Shown: positions 53,601 through 64,000, counted from the stretch's first letter. The stretch: DNA of 64,000 nucleotides from Dromaius novaehollandiae (GCF_036370855.1 NC_088099.1:148633517-148697516); one strand, 5' to 3'. Translations and numbers: made by a program. Notes: generated by a model from the sequence alone, not told the origin.

Positions 53601-56600
53601 GATTTCTATCACTTAAAGAAAAAGAAAAAAAGGGGTTACTAATACTACTAATACAGGGAAATTCAAAGCAAATGTAAGGTTCATCTTTATCTAATTGTGT
53701 TGCTATATGCAGTATCACCATCTTTCACAGTTTATTTCTTACTACACTGTTTCTATAACAAGATACTGTAAGCCAAATTAGACTCTGCAAATGTCAGCAC
53801 AAGACAGCTTCTCTAGTTTTGTTGTACTGCACAAATATCTCTTATTTCCACAACACATTTCATCCATGTTTCCAGTAAATGAGGACACAACCAGAACTCC
53901 CAACTTTCACCATCCTGTGTAACCACAATGACAATAATATCTAACTACATTTATCCTGTTTTACTGCCCATCTTCAAATATTGAGTTTCACGGAGGCCCA
54001 CTGTTTGTCTACTGTAAAATGGAGATTTTAATTCTTAGCTCACAGTTCTCCAGTTGTTTTAACTCAGTGGACACTGATGTGCACTAAAATAATATAAGTT
54101 AAAGGAATACAATTTCGGTTTGTGAATGAAAAGGAATGAGGAAGTAAGCTTTGTTATCCCATAAATTATTCTCTTAGACCAGGCCCCATCTGATCATACA
54201 GGGAGCACAGGGAAGCAGACCTGACGCCTGAATGTGGTGGTGTGAACGTTCTTCGTTAACGCCAAGCCTCCTCATAAACGTGAGCCTGATGCGTCTTTAC
54301 AAACACATATGTATACCTTGCGGCACATGAATACAAGAAGCTGAAATTTTATTTAAAACTAATTAAGAGTACAATTCTACTCCTAAGAATAACAAAGGCA
54401 CTTTTTTGGCATTTTTATATCTCAGAAGTTCTTGAACCTACGGGTTATTAATAGTGAGGATACTTGGACTAAGAAAGATAATTCTAAGAAAAAAAAGGTT
54501 TAGATTTCACATCACTGGAGACTGGTACAGATACAAGTGCACGACAGCGATATCCAAATAATGGACTATTACAGCACATATAAGATTGACCACCTGGTTG
54601 CCAGCAACCTGATTCAGAAGCTGCACAGCTGTGCAGGGCTGCACACAGGCTAACGTGTACCAAGATCTGCTCAGCGCAGTGCCATGTTAATATGGCCATG
54701 CAGCTCCCAGATGTGTCGTGTGCCGATCCAGCTCAGAGCACAGACTAAAGAGTTCAAGTCCGTCCGGACCCATCTGTGCAGACCCAGCCCTCACAATCAA
54801 AAGGCCTTCAGAGCACATGGCGGGGGTGGGATGGCGGAGGAAGCCTAGAGAACTAAAGCTTGCTGCTTTTGTGACAGAAAAAATTAAAATTTAGAGGTAT
54901 GTGAAATTGTTGGTCCTTGATTTCAATAGGTAGGAAATAGAAAGCAACATTATCTTCACGATGGGGAACAAAAAAAGCTCCTATTACAGGAAACGCTAGA
55001 AAATGATCAGAGTGAAAAGGCAGGCCTCCAGAAAAGCCTAGGATGCAACTCTCTCCTTATAAAAAATACTAGGTTAGGGAAAGCAGGGGTTTTCCCAGGC
55101 GATGAGGCAGATCTGCACGAGTTGCTGCTGTAACTGGGAAACGGGTTGCAACACATCAAGGTTTATTCCTGCGTCTGTAAATCAGTTCACCTTTCTCTGC
55201 TCCATACTCGAAGAGCATTGAGTAATGCCAAACCTCGTACAAGCCCAGAGCAGCTTCCAAACAGGCTCCGCCGTTCTGCAGGTCGCGCAGACCAAGCTCC
55301 GGGACGCACAGCGCAGGCTTCCTGCTCGGGGAGTCACTGCTGCGCAAACTTCCCTCTCCTGACGGCATTTACAGAGCGACGCCTTATGTTGCCCACAACA
55401 CAACTAGCAATTTTCTTGTCGCAAAAAACCTCAGGCTTAACATTTGTTACGGCTTTAGGTTATTCTCACAGCGTTTCTGAGCTTTGCACGGTAGATGGCT
55501 GAGTTGTTTTGATGTTTTGACTGCCTCAATTCCCCTTTTGTCAAAATTTCATGGGTTTCACGTCACACTAGAAATAGTATTTACTTTTCCGATCAAGTTG
55601 GGAGGATAAGCACTATATTCAGGATAAGTGGGGACTTAAGCAGACAATTTAATTTAAAGAAAAAAACATTAATAAAGGTGTCAACAAGAGAGAACACAAA
55701 CTTCCCACTTAAAAACATGATTGAGATTCCATTGCATTTTGGCAGCTTTTCAGAGATAAAGCCTGTGTACACATACCTGGGGAATAAGAGGTGAGATCGC
55801 TCAAAACGACTTGTCTTATATTCTAGCATACTGAGCCACAAGAATACAAGTTTTCTGGGCTAATTTTTGTTTAACCCTTCAGAAAAGCCCCTCGCGTACG
55901 CATTGAGGAAAGCTGGAAAGTTTTTACATGCCTGTGCACGCACACATGTGCGCACCCATGTCCCTCTGGTGTAAGCGTACACCAGCACACACGTCTGCGT
56001 GGACATCTATGTCCGAGTGAGGTTATTCTGCCTGAACATCTAACGCTAGATCAAAAGAAAGGAGCAGTAAAGATGAAAGTCATCTAGATAAGAAAAAAGG
56101 GGGCAGGTTTACAGCCGGGAAGACTTCAACAGCCTAAGATGAACTGGCATTGACATGGTGAAAAACTGGTGCTACAGCGAGTGAAGGAGGCAGAGATGGA
56201 AGAAAATTACTACCTGCTGCATCCTGATTTAGGATGACGGCTCCTGCGGCAAACACGCGGTAACGGCCCCCAGAAAAGCAGGGAACACAACTGTTAAGTT
56301 ATAGAGCTTAAAGAAAACGTCACCTGTGGGCAAGAGTCCTGCAGACCTACTATCCCAGATCAGCTTTGCTCAATACTGTGCGATCTGGGGCAAAAACCAG
56401 CTCCCCGGCCCCGCGGCCCCGCCGTTACCTCTCTAGCAGCGGCCCCTGCAGGCACTTGAGGGCCACCGGGACCCGCCAGTCGGCGTGGCGGGCGGCGGAG
56501 ACGGTGCCGTAGGCGCCGCGGCTGAGGAAGCGCAGGTCCGGCAGTTTGCTGGAGGGGATGGAGGGCAGGGCGCAGCTGATGGCGCCCGCCTGGCCGCCGC

Positions 56601-56616
56601 CCGCCCCGCCGCTCAT
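35355..56616 (-). CDS. RIPK2: Receptor-interacting serine/threonine kinase 2, 11 coding exons
   Basis: Predicted 553 residues (human RIPK2 is 540). Coding segments: 56616-56429, 53611-53458, 52226-52071, 49676-49519, 46397-46348, 46007-45846, 42966-42881, 42707-42612, 42125-42020, 37382-37203, 35680-35355 (1662 nt with stop), all in frame. Kinase domain about residues 25-300: LSRGAYGTV loop, catalytic Lys54, HHDLKTQN (Asp151), IADFGL (Asp169), activation-loop Ser181 equivalent to human Ser176. A variable Ser-rich linker spans about 319-446, then a CARD at about 448-545 ([21 protein letters not shown] with Tyr495). Role: binds NOD receptors by CARD-CARD contact, is K63-ubiquitinated by XIAP and other ligases, and activates TAK1/IKK, NF-kB and MAPK in the cytoplasm. 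XIAP-contact equivalents Arg43, Arg48 and Lys214 are kept. The next gene downstream is the SLC7 transporter, same strand. Confidence 0.97.
36421..36460 (-). mobile_element. Degraded CR1-like LINE 3' end, opposite orientation
   Basis: GAATCATGGAATTGTCGAAT followed by TGCTGAGGCTGGAATGAAA resembles the reverse complement of the CR1 3' terminus (AATCATAGAATCAT..GGTTGGAA). Very short; located in RIPK2 intron 10. Confidence 0.45.
36592..36617 (+). repeat. (AATC)n microsatellite
   Basis: About six imperfect AATC/AATA units in RIPK2 intron 10. Confidence 0.85.
37203..37382 (-). CDS. RIPK2: RIPK2 coding exon 10 (residues 386-446), Ser-rich linker
   Basis: 180 nt, acceptor TTCTTTTAAG, donor GTATAG. 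Encodes [20 protein letters not shown] and a serine-rich stretch with [18 protein letters not shown]. The linker is known to evolve quickly; phases 1 in and 1 out fit exons 9 and 11. It is separated from exon 9 by the largest intron of the gene (4.6 kb). Confidence 0.88.
39555..39612 (+). mobile_element. Degraded CR1-like LINE 3' end
   Basis: GGACTGGGCTTGATGACCC and then TACTTTCCAGACCTAGTG resemble the 3' end of CR1 LINEs (GGACTTGATGAT..TTCCAACCT), as remembered. Old and diverged, inside RIPK2 intron 9, opposite to the gene. The 5' limit is not defined. Confidence 0.5.
40566..40589. repeat. Inverted repeat, 10-bp arms and 4-nt loop
   Basis: Arms TGTTTCTAAC (40566-40575) and GTTAGAAACA (40580-40589) around TGTG; in RIPK2 intron 9. 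Function unknown. Confidence 0.9.
42020..42125 (-). CDS. RIPK2: RIPK2 coding exon 9 (residues 351-386), linker
   Basis: 106 nt, acceptor TTCATTTCAG, donor GTAGAA. Encodes [20 protein letters not shown] and [15 protein letters not shown]. There is little direct similarity to human; support is from position, phase and splice sites. Confidence 0.85.
42612..42707 (-). CDS. RIPK2: RIPK2 coding exon 8 (residues 319-350), start of linker
   Basis: 96 nt (32 codons), acceptor TCTCTTTCAG, donor GTAAAT. Encodes [20 protein letters not shown] and [12 protein letters not shown]; only the SLNIP..N..PQE part clearly matches human. Phase 0 on both sides. Confidence 0.92.
42881..42966 (-). CDS. RIPK2: RIPK2 coding exon 7 (residues 290-318)
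   Basis: 86 nt, acceptor CTTTATTTAG, donor GTAAGT. Encodes [20 protein letters not shown] and AVILLKRSK, the last helix of the kinase domain. Phase 1 in, phase 0 out. Confidence 0.96.
45846..46007 (-). CDS. RIPK2: RIPK2 coding exon 6 (residues 236-290)
   Basis: 162 nt, acceptor ATTTTGACAG, donor GTGAGT. Encodes [16 protein letters not shown], then [20 protein letters not shown] and NPDERPSFL: the C-lobe of the kinase, matching human closely. Phase 1 in and out. Confidence 0.97.
46348..46397 (-). CDS. RIPK2: RIPK2 coding exon 5 (residues 219-236)
   Basis: A 50-nt exon, acceptor TTTAAACAG, donor GTAAGA. Encodes [16 protein letters not shown], the kinase alpha-F region (human has YAVITWEVLSRKQPFE). 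Too short to show as an ORF; found from the phase and splice sites. Skipping it would shift the frame. Confidence 0.96.
46750..46950. promoter_or_regulatory. Small GC/CpG-rich patch inside RIPK2 intron 4
   Basis: About 200 bp with clustered CG and GC-rich words in an otherwise AT-rich 3.1-kb intron. It might be an intronic regulatory element or alternative promoter; no TATA or other defining motif seen. Confidence 0.3.
49160..49179. repeat. 20-bp perfect palindrome
   Basis: TAATTGATGTACATCAATTA is its own reverse complement; in RIPK2 intron 4. Function unknown. Confidence 0.9.
49519..49676 (-). CDS. RIPK2: RIPK2 coding exon 4 (residues 167-219), activation segment
   Basis: 158 nt, acceptor CTTTCCAG, donor GTACCT. 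Encodes [20 protein letters not shown], then [14 protein letters not shown] and [12 protein letters not shown]. Ser181 matches human Ser176; Lys208 and Lys214 match human Lys203 and Lys209. Human Lys182 is Thr187 here, and the Ile before Lys209 is Val. Confidence 0.97.
52071..52226 (-). CDS. RIPK2: RIPK2 coding exon 3 (residues 115-166), catalytic loop
   Basis: 156 nt (52 codons), acceptor TTTTGCTAG, donor GTAGAG. Encodes [20 protein letters not shown], then [19 protein letters not shown]. The catalytic Asp of HHDLKTQN is residue 151. It was located by splice-site reading and translation, since no long ORF covers it. Phase 0 on both sides. Confidence 0.97.
53458..53611 (-). CDS. RIPK2: RIPK2 coding exon 2 (residues 63-114)
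   Basis: 154 nt, acceptor TTTCTTTAAG, donor GTAAGT. Encodes [20 protein letters not shown] and [20 protein letters not shown], including the alpha-C helix and the Thr gatekeeper in IVTEYM. Very close to human. The length is not a multiple of three, so skipping it would shift the frame. Confidence 0.97.
56429..56616 (-). CDS. RIPK2: RIPK2 coding exon 1 (residues 1-63)
   Basis: ATG at 56616 (A at -3) starts [20 protein letters not shown], leading to LSRGAYGTV and [13 protein letters not shown] (Lys54). The frame is open further upstream but has no ATG there, so this start is chosen. It gives an N-terminus seven residues longer than human, because of a Gly-rich insertion. Donor GTAACG, phase 2. 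Confidence 0.94.
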
Positions 56617-57183
56617 CCTCGCTCTGCGCCGCGGCAGCCGCGACTCGCCGGCCCCGCGGCGGCGGGAGGGAGGCGCCACCGGACGCCGCGCCCGCAGCCC
56701 AGTCCTCGCCGCCCGGCCTGGCCCGGCCCGCCGAAGCCAGAGCGCCCCGCCCCGGCCTGGCCCCGTCGCGCCGCGCGGGGCGGCCTCTCCCCGCCTCTGC
56801 CCGGGGCCGCCGGGGCCGCTGTCCCGTCAGTGCCCTGTGCAGCCGCTTCCGCCGGCAGCGGGGCGGGACGTGCGCGGCGTCCCGGCCCCCGAGCGGTCTG
56901 GGCCGAGGCCACCGGCCGCCTCGCCTCGCCTGGGAGCTGCCGCTTAGTCATTTCCCGATACCTATTTATTTATTTGTTTATTTATTTCCCCTTCTTCCCC
57001 CAAACGAAGAGGCTCGGCAGCGCTGCCCGCTGGCGGCGGGTACTCGTGCGTGAGCGCCCCGGAAGGTTTTAGGTTTTAGTGCCGTGCCGGGAGGGGAGCG
57101 CACGGCGCCGGCAGCCCGGGCACCTCCGTGGGTGCAGCGGGGCCTCCCCGCCCCGCTCCGCCCGCTGAGCCTGGCGCCGGGGC

Positions 57184-57193
57184 GGGGGTTTCC
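57184..57193 (+). promoter_or_regulatory. NF-kB consensus site upstream of RIPK2
   Basis: GGGGGTTTCC fits the GGGRNWYYCC consensus and lies about 570 bp upstream of the RIPK2 start codon, next to a GC box. It is a sequence match only; such 10-mers also occur by chance in GC-rich DNA. Confidence 0.4.
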
Positions 57194-57255
57194 CTCCCGG
57201 TGACGGCCGGGACCAGAGGGAGAGGCGGAGAAGCCGCATTTTCACCCTGTGGTGT

Positions 57256-60200
57256 TGTGCAACGTCTCAGGGCGTTTTAAGGCATGACACATTTTTTCCA
57301 GGTCTCTGTCTAGGTGCTGGCTTGTTTATTTTATATAGTTGTAAGTCTACACTGTCTTTTTCCAATTTTCTTAAATTTTGGAGGATATATATCCCAGGCT
57401 GCCACACTAGTAACGTTCTATTAGTCATATAAAAAAGTCTAGAGTTATTCTACATTCAGCTTTTGTTTTGTTCTGTATCCTTCAAATGCGCTAGGTCATT
57501 CCCCAGAGGAGTGATTTCTCTGTGTTGTGGCACACAAGGTTCAGGTGTCCCTTTGATGTATGTGCCCCTCTCTTTATCGAGCATGTGAGTACTGTTATTT
57601 GTTATGCTGCTTCAGCTCTGATATATAAGAAAGATTTTGTTACCTAGAAGAAAATAATGCGCAGCGGACACCAAGAGCAAGCACGTACTACGAAAACACT
57701 GTGTAAAGACACACTTGTGGTGTCTCCCACTAACAGCTTATGAGTGTCACTGTCCTAAAAATCGTAAGACACTGTACAGAAAGTTAATTGCACATCTTGC
57801 TGCCACGTGTTTTTGCTGATTTCATGTTTATTTATAATTTTAAATACACTTAAAAAAATTTGTGGTTTTAAAAAGTGGCAGTAATAGTGCCAAAAGTGTT
57901 ACTGTAGTCTTCTGTTTAACTTATTTGTTTTGTTATAAAATGTAGAGTGTTTTTGTGACGTGGGGCTTTTATGTGTCTTGCACTGGTTTTGAAGAGCCTG
58001 TCCATGGCCACGGGCCAGTGGGTTTTGGATCGAGCTGAGTTGTGTGACATTGTTTTCATACAACAATGGGCCAGTTTCTGCTGCTGGGGTGGAGGCAGAA
58101 CTGGCTTCATTTTCATCACAGCAAAGGAAAACAGGACGAGTAACAGGCACAAGTAGTTAGTTGCTGCTCTGGATGCTTAGGAATTACACCCGAGTTTGGA
58201 GACATGGGCTTACTATTAAGGTTGGAGAGGGAAGAGGAAGTCTGCACTTGATTTAAGCCCCATCACCGTAGCGCTGTGGTGGGCTGCATGTTTTGCTGAC
58301 ACACTGAATCAGAAGTTCCAGAAGAGATAAACTGGTGGCTTGGGATTCCCGAGACCCAGGGGCTAGAAAGGGAAAATTAGAATAAAATATTACTGCATCT
58401 GGAAACCCCCTTTTCTTCTTTAGTATTTTTAAGGGTATTCTGCCAGATAACTGCATAATTGAGGTTAAGCCAAGTCTGTGTACACACTCTAATGGCATAC
58501 AGGAAAGCCATGTAGCAACACCTGTTGACTCTGTTTCCAACTGTAAATTGGTTCATAGCCTCATAGCTGAAAGACTTGTATTACACTCATAGTACATGTA
58601 GTTGCTTTTCTTTTTAATCAGTTTTAATTATTTTTTGAGAAAAACCCTTCAGAACTGTTTTTTCCATTACTACAAGACTTGTTTCAGCTATTTATCACAT
58701 ATAAAAATTCGAAACTTTAATGTTCTCAGACTTCCTGATTTTACTTAAAACCCCTTTGGTGTCTTTAAAGGTAAGCAGGATCCCTTTCTGTAACACACGC
58801 ACAGCGACCTGCAAGAACAATCAGTAGCTGCTTTAAGGATAGTCAGGAGCTAAGTGGCAGAGTCTGGTTAGTTTCTACTTCAGTATAATGAGGAAGTGGA
58901 GAAGCACTTGCATGTTAAATGCCCCATATCTGTTAATGCAACAGTGATGCCACCGCAAACTTAATTCCTACAGGAAGTATAACTCTGTTATGGGTGAAGA
59001 GTATGTGGTGGACTTCCCAAATGCATGGATGTTACAAGAAGAGGAGGGTGATCAGATGGGATTTATGGGTCAGACTCTGCTAGAGATAGTGTCCAGTCAA
59101 GCTGCTTGTGCCTGTGCTAATTTGTGCATTCCTGTGCCATGTAGTTATTGGGGTACAGTGCTTTTCTAGAAGAAGCTTGAGCATATTTAAATCTCAGAGC
59201 ATTCACATTTTCCACTTTTTTTGGAAAAGTTTTTTGGAAACTCGCTGAAGAGTTAAATCTGTAGGAAGTTAAAGCAGTGAGCAAGCAGACTTTCTGGTCA
59301 AATTAACTTGATTATTTATACCTGAATAATTCTGACATAAAGAAAGAATACAAATCAGAAAGTTGGAATCTAGGTCCCAGGGCTTGAGCACAAGGAACGG
59401 GGTGTTCAAGTAGATTTATTTTTCTCCCTGTTCCTGGGGCTGCCTGTCAGACCAAATCGGGACAGATTTGCTTCTTGTTGCAAAGGCCTTTAGCAAAACA
59501 CAGGCCCATTAAACTGTGGTTTGAAAATGTGCGGTTGGCATTCGAGAAGAGGCATAGAATGCTAATAAAAACAACTGCTAATCTGATAATCACCTTTTAA
59601 TGTTATTTATGCAATACTTCTTTTTTTGCCTAATTAAGTCTACGCTGTTTCTGACAAGGTGGCTGTCATGTTTGAATGAACAGGTGATGTAATCTGTAAT
59701 TCACCATCTGTCTCATTGTGTCAGGTGATAAATGACCTGGTGCAACATGCTGTACCTTTCACATTGCTTGTTCTGCAATGGACATAATAATAAAAAAGTA
59801 CTCCTTTGTACTAAAAGAGAAGGTTCAAGGTCCTTCAAGGTTGTAGGCAGGATACCTACTCATTTGGGCATCCTCAAGGCAAATCAGGCTTTTGAAAAAC
59901 TAAAGCTTTTGTTAAATACTGTTTCCAAATGATGTTTGGACTATGTAGCAGATAAACAGCTGCCTTTTTGTTTCTTCTTTCAATTTTTCACTTGCTGATA
60001 TCCTCTGTGAGGACTCCCTCACTGACCTTTTCATTCTTGCCGAGAAGTCTTTGGTCTGATTCTTCCCTTCACGTGGGAATTTTCTGAAGATCCACATAGA
60101 TAATGAGATAAGTGGAGGTCCTGAGCAAGAACACATTTTTTGCGATGTTCCTTATGCCCTGATTGTTAGTAGAATGGATGAAAAAAAGCCTCTCGTGAAT

Positions 60201-63200
60201 TTAAGAAGTATTTGGCAAAACCGATTTTAAAAGTTCAACAGTTATGTTGATGGGCTTAGTTTACAGCCTGTGAAATCCAGGAGTGCAGCTACTGTGTTTT
60301 TAGTGCATGTGGACTTGTAAAATGCTGTTCACACCTTGTATCTCTGTATAAAAGATCAACAAAAATGGTAATTAAAATTCCTTGTTTTCCAGACTGAGGT
60401 GAAATCTCTTTCCTGACATTCTTCTCTATGGACAACATAAGCCGGAAAGACCTGTTAGATTTCTGCTGTAAATATATTCATACAGAGGTTGAGAAGAGGG
60501 TACAAAATACAGATTTTATTTTTATTTTTTTGAGGAGTGTGCAGTTGTGGAACTAGTTGTTGCCATTTGGAATATATGCCTGAAATGCATGTTCCCCCAT
60601 TTGTACAGATACATAAGTATGAATGTACAAACCACATGCATGTCTTTACTAATAAACTCATGTTTCTGAAGTAATTTGTCCCTCCATCCAGCAGAATTTT
60701 AGTACCTTCATTTTTATGGGTGTTTCACAAAATTTCAGTTGTGTTGTTTTTAAAATTCACCAGATTAACTGCCTTTCCACACGAGCACGGATAGGTGAAC
60801 CTGTCATTTTTTTTTTTATCAAGGCAAGATGCTCTGATTTTAAAAAGCTATGGTTTTGTGATGTAATCTCTTAAACTCCTTTACTCCTACCCCAAGAACG
60901 ATAATTTTTTTCCTAAATAAATCTAGGTCGTGTTTTCAAATACTTATTTTTCAATGCAATTTCTCCTTGTTTTCTGTTCTTTACAAAGAATATCTTTCTG
61001 GTTTGTACCCAGTTGCCAAAATATAATTTACAGTGACTGTATGGCTCAGGGCTGTCCTCTTTGTTTGTTTGTCTGTTGCATAGACTGTGGCTTGATAATG
61101 CTTAATGTAGTAGCAGGAGTTACACTGAAGAGCAGAGGAGACACTTGAATGATCCTCTTTGATCTCGACAGCCAGACAGACTATCAAGACTGGAGGGCTG
61201 TGTCAGATGCTTAGGCTATGACGGTGTTTTGGGACAAGCATTTCCTAGTTCTCAGTCTCAATATGTCACCTAGCTGTGACCTAACTGGAAAAAAGTTGGG
61301 AAGAGATCTACATGTTCATCATAGTCTCCCTCTTCACTTGCCTCCTCTTCCTGTGCTCTCGTTTCCATGCAAAGTGATGCAATATTCAGAAAGGAGATCT
61401 ACCAATAGCTCTCACCAAAAAGTGGCATTGGGATTATGGTGTTCGCCATCTGTCCTGCCTTATGGACACAGCCTTACTTTGGCTATGCCTTCACGTTTCT
61501 CGTTTTTTTAAGCTACTTTAATTTTTGTGCTATTTACAGATATTTTGCAAGTGGCATAGCTTTTATGGCAGGATTTAAAATGACAGGCCCAGCAAAAATA
61601 GAATTATACTCTTGCCCACAAAATTCTGACAGGGGAATGGATAGCAAGCTGCTGTCTTTGTAGCAAGGTAGTAAAAAAGCTAACGGTAAGCAATTAAAAT
61701 CAAATAGCAAAGGTGGTTATGTCTTTTAGAGATAATTGGACACTTGTTCAGGGTCACTAATGTAATTTTCTATCAACATATAATATTTAATATGCCTTAT
61801 CAAAATTTATTGCCTGTGACTAACCTAAGGACAAGAAAATGCTAATCTTAAATACACTAACCTGTATCACTTAGATAAAACTATTTACATGAGCATATGA
61901 AGTAATATCAAAGCATGATGACAGTCAGAACATTGACTTGTTACGTATTTACCCATTTTATGTTTCATACAACTTTACTGTATTTTTACTGTTAGATTCA
62001 AACATGACAGACCCTGTTACCTGTATTTTAAATATCTTGACATTCTTCTCTTAACACTTAATGGTCCCTGAATGATGTATGTTTATTTAGAGTTAAATAA
62101 AGGAAAAATACCACCATGTTTTAGAAATTTTCATTCAATTTAGAAATTTTCATTCGATAATCACAGCACCTTTGTCCTTGCTTTTTGTGGATTTTCCATG
62201 CTGTTTTATGAAAAGAGAATGCACATTTTTTATATAATAGGTTATTTTAAAGAATATTTTCTCTGCATGCTTTGTACTATCAGCATACAAGGAATTCAGG
62301 AATTTGGTAGAAACTAATTCTGCTTGATTTCATCAATGAGAAATTGTTCCCAGTCCTGATATCTTCAGAAACAAAATTTCGGGTGTTTGGATTCTGACTG
62401 AGAGCCTGTTCTGCCTGCTGCCGCAGTGGCAGTGTAGTGATACACGTGCATGGATAATGAGCGCTACAGCAGGGGAACACTGTGGAAACCAGTGCTCTTC
62501 GCAGTCACTTGCAGAGGTAGTCTCAGATTAGCCTTACCTCCTGTGAGTTAGCATGTGCCAAACATTAACAGTGATGTTCCTGCATAATAGATGGTCTGAA
62601 TTCTTTTGGAAATTGTTGCATACTGTTTTGGGTGACTACACAATTTTCCAATAAGAAATCTGTGTGAAAGTACATGTATCCAGCTATTGCAACCTATTGA
62701 TACCACCCAAAAGACTGAATGAATGAGCAGAGCTGCTGGGAGCTTTTCTAACAGTTTGGAAGTAGGAGAAAAGAGAGATGGAGGGAGGGTGGGTTTGGGA
62801 GTAAAATACCTCTGAGTAGCTGCTGTTTCTGTGTTGTGTCCCAGCTGTGATTGCGGCCACGCTGTGATGCAATGTCACAAGTACAATGTCAAGATAAACT
62901 CTGGAGGTTTCTCAAAGAGAAATGGTGTTTCTATTCAGCACTAACAGTTTAACAAAGCCACTCCACATTTGAATTATTTTGATATTCTTTTGCTGTTTTG
63001 CTGAGCTTTCTTTTTTTTTTCCCCCTCTTACTTGTGAAAAGGAGGCAATTTTATGAGTCCAGTCCTCTTTCCAGGCACATACTTCACATGAACCCAGTGA
63101 AGCTATCTCTGTGGAAATGATGCCACGGCAAAAGATGGTAGAGAAGGATGAAGGTAAAGAGGGGAAGATTTTGATAGCTTCTATTTGAAAATAGTAACAC

Positions 63201-64000
63201 TGTGTTACTCCCTTTTTTATAATCTTCTCAAGCTGTGCTGTCTTCGCTTCCCTGGGACAGCATGGAGCCCTGATCTGATGCTGAATCCGTGCTAATAAGT
63301 TAAACATACCTGGACCATGCCTTATCAAAGAGGCCGATTGGCTTGGAATGCCTCTCATCCATCTGAAACAGGGTATCTGCATCCAAAATGGCTGTTAGGA
63401 ATAGTCCCTGACCCTTTCTAACTCCTGAAGCGCACGTGGCAATTATTTAGGAGAGTGATATTTCTCATGGGCCGAAAGGGACTATCCTGCCAGTTTGGCT
63501 GTACAGAATGTGAGTTCCAGCAGCTGGGAATGTTCCCTGATGCCTTCGAATTCACTAGCATAAGAAGTGTAAAGTACTCAATTGCTGCTAGGTTCAGAAT
63601 CAGGCCATGCTTACTTTTCAGCCTTGAGTATTTCCCCAAATGCTTCAGCTTCTCTCCCTCTCCCCTTCTTCTAGGTTTTAACCTTTATTTCCATTTTCAG
63701 TCTCTGAAATACCAATGCTCTTGATGTTTCCCATGAAAGGAGGCTAATAACTTAATCCTAATTTAAGCCAATAGCAGGCTGAAAAATGTCCTTTCTTTCA
63801 GCAGTGTATTAGAGCACAATTTATTTCTTTTTCTCTCCCCCACTCCCCTTTTTCTTTTCAAATCCAAACTCTTGCACAAGTGTTGCAGATTTGATGCAAA
63901 GCACCATCCAGGGTGTCAAAAGTCTCCCAGGTCCTTAATTACAGTTCCCAGAAGTACATAACCTGCCAGAGCTCTGCACTGTGGCTTAAATAACTACAGT
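57256..64000. other. Region upstream of RIPK2, no gene recognised
   Basis: 6.7 kb of AT-rich sequence. The longest ORF (62912-63382, minus, 156 codons) has no recognisable domain. No exon-like blocks with conserved protein similarity seen. By human synteny this side of RIPK2 would be a long gene-poor interval. Confidence 0.5.
62120..62157 (+). repeat. Tandem duplicate of a 19-mer
   Basis: Two adjacent 19-bp units (TTTAGAAATTTTCATTCAA and TTTAGAAATTTTCATTCGA), one mismatch. Confidence 0.9.

Larger units (their letters stand above)
56400..57255. promoter_or_regulatory. CpG island and promoter region of RIPK2
   Basis: Very GC-rich, dense in CG, overlapping RIPK2 exon 1. GC boxes include GGGGCGGGA at 56860-56868 and clustered CCCCGCCCC/CCGCCC at about 57146-57163. 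A short (TTTA)-type repeat at about 56961-56988 interrupts it. The transcription start is not determinable by eye; it should lie upstream of 56616. Long ORFs on both strands here are composition artefacts. Confidence 0.85.

Noticed and set aside
56617-56679. In-frame extension upstream of the RIPK2 ATG
   Set aside because: It begins with GTG, not ATG, and human RIPK2 starts near the chosen Met; the first real ATG is at 56616.
56485-57072. 195-codon plus-strand ORF and a 133-codon ORF in the RIPK2 CpG island
   Set aside because: Antisense to RIPK2 exon 1 in extremely GC-rich DNA, Ala/Pro/Arg-rich, several frames open at once; typical composition artefact.
62912-63382. 156-codon minus-strand ORF near the right edge
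   Set aside because: No recognisable family, no clear splice sites, low-complexity Lys/Gln/Ser segment; size is within chance for this window.
1-64000. tRNA, rRNA, CRISPR arrays or prokaryotic operons
   Set aside because: No cloverleaf, rRNA-like block, regular spaced repeats or dense coding seen; the window is ordinary vertebrate genomic DNA.

Overview
This is vertebrate nuclear DNA: AT-rich, intron-rich, with GT..AG introns and two CpG-rich promoter-like islands. Protein similarity to mammals is high but not identical, the genes are compact (RIPK2 coding span about 21 kb), and short degraded pieces resemble the 3' ends of CR1 LINEs. Together these point to a sauropsid, most likely a bird. 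That is inference; no species marker was seen.

Two multi-exon genes can be reconstructed exon by exon, both on the minus strand. (1) 35355-56616 is RIPK2, the kinase that carries NOD-receptor signals to NF-kB and MAPK. It has eleven coding exons and predicts 553 residues with an intact kinase domain (Lys54, Asp151, Asp169) and an intact C-terminal CARD. Its first exon lies in a CpG island (about 56.40-57.25 kb) that also contains an NF-kB consensus site. (2) 9850-22480 is a y+LAT-type SLC7 amino-acid transporter light chain (SLC7A7/SLC7A6-like). It has nine coding exons and predicts 507 residues, with the GSGIF motif and the cysteine expected to bond to the SLC3A2 (4F2hc) heavy chain. Every exon junction in both genes keeps the reading frame.

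Layout from left to right: 0.82-1.91 kb, CpG island with no recognisable product (by human gene order it could be the OSGIN2 promoter, not shown here); 1.9-9.1 kb, intergenic, with two unrecognised minus-strand ORFs and a 119-bp direct repeat pair; 9.1-22.5 kb, the SLC7 gene; 22.5-35.1 kb, intergenic, with a possible 5' UTR exon of the SLC7 gene near 27.4 kb, a GC-richer block at 31.3-32.1 kb and a small membrane-peptide candidate near 34.5-35.0 kb; 35.1-56.9 kb, RIPK2; 57.3-64 kb, no gene recognised.

The most interesting point is the gene order. In human, as far as I know, SLC7A7 and SLC7A6 lie on other chromosomes and no y+LAT gene sits beside RIPK2. This copy is either an extra y+LAT paralog or a relocated one. 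No bacterial-type system, CRISPR array or convincing RNA gene was found.
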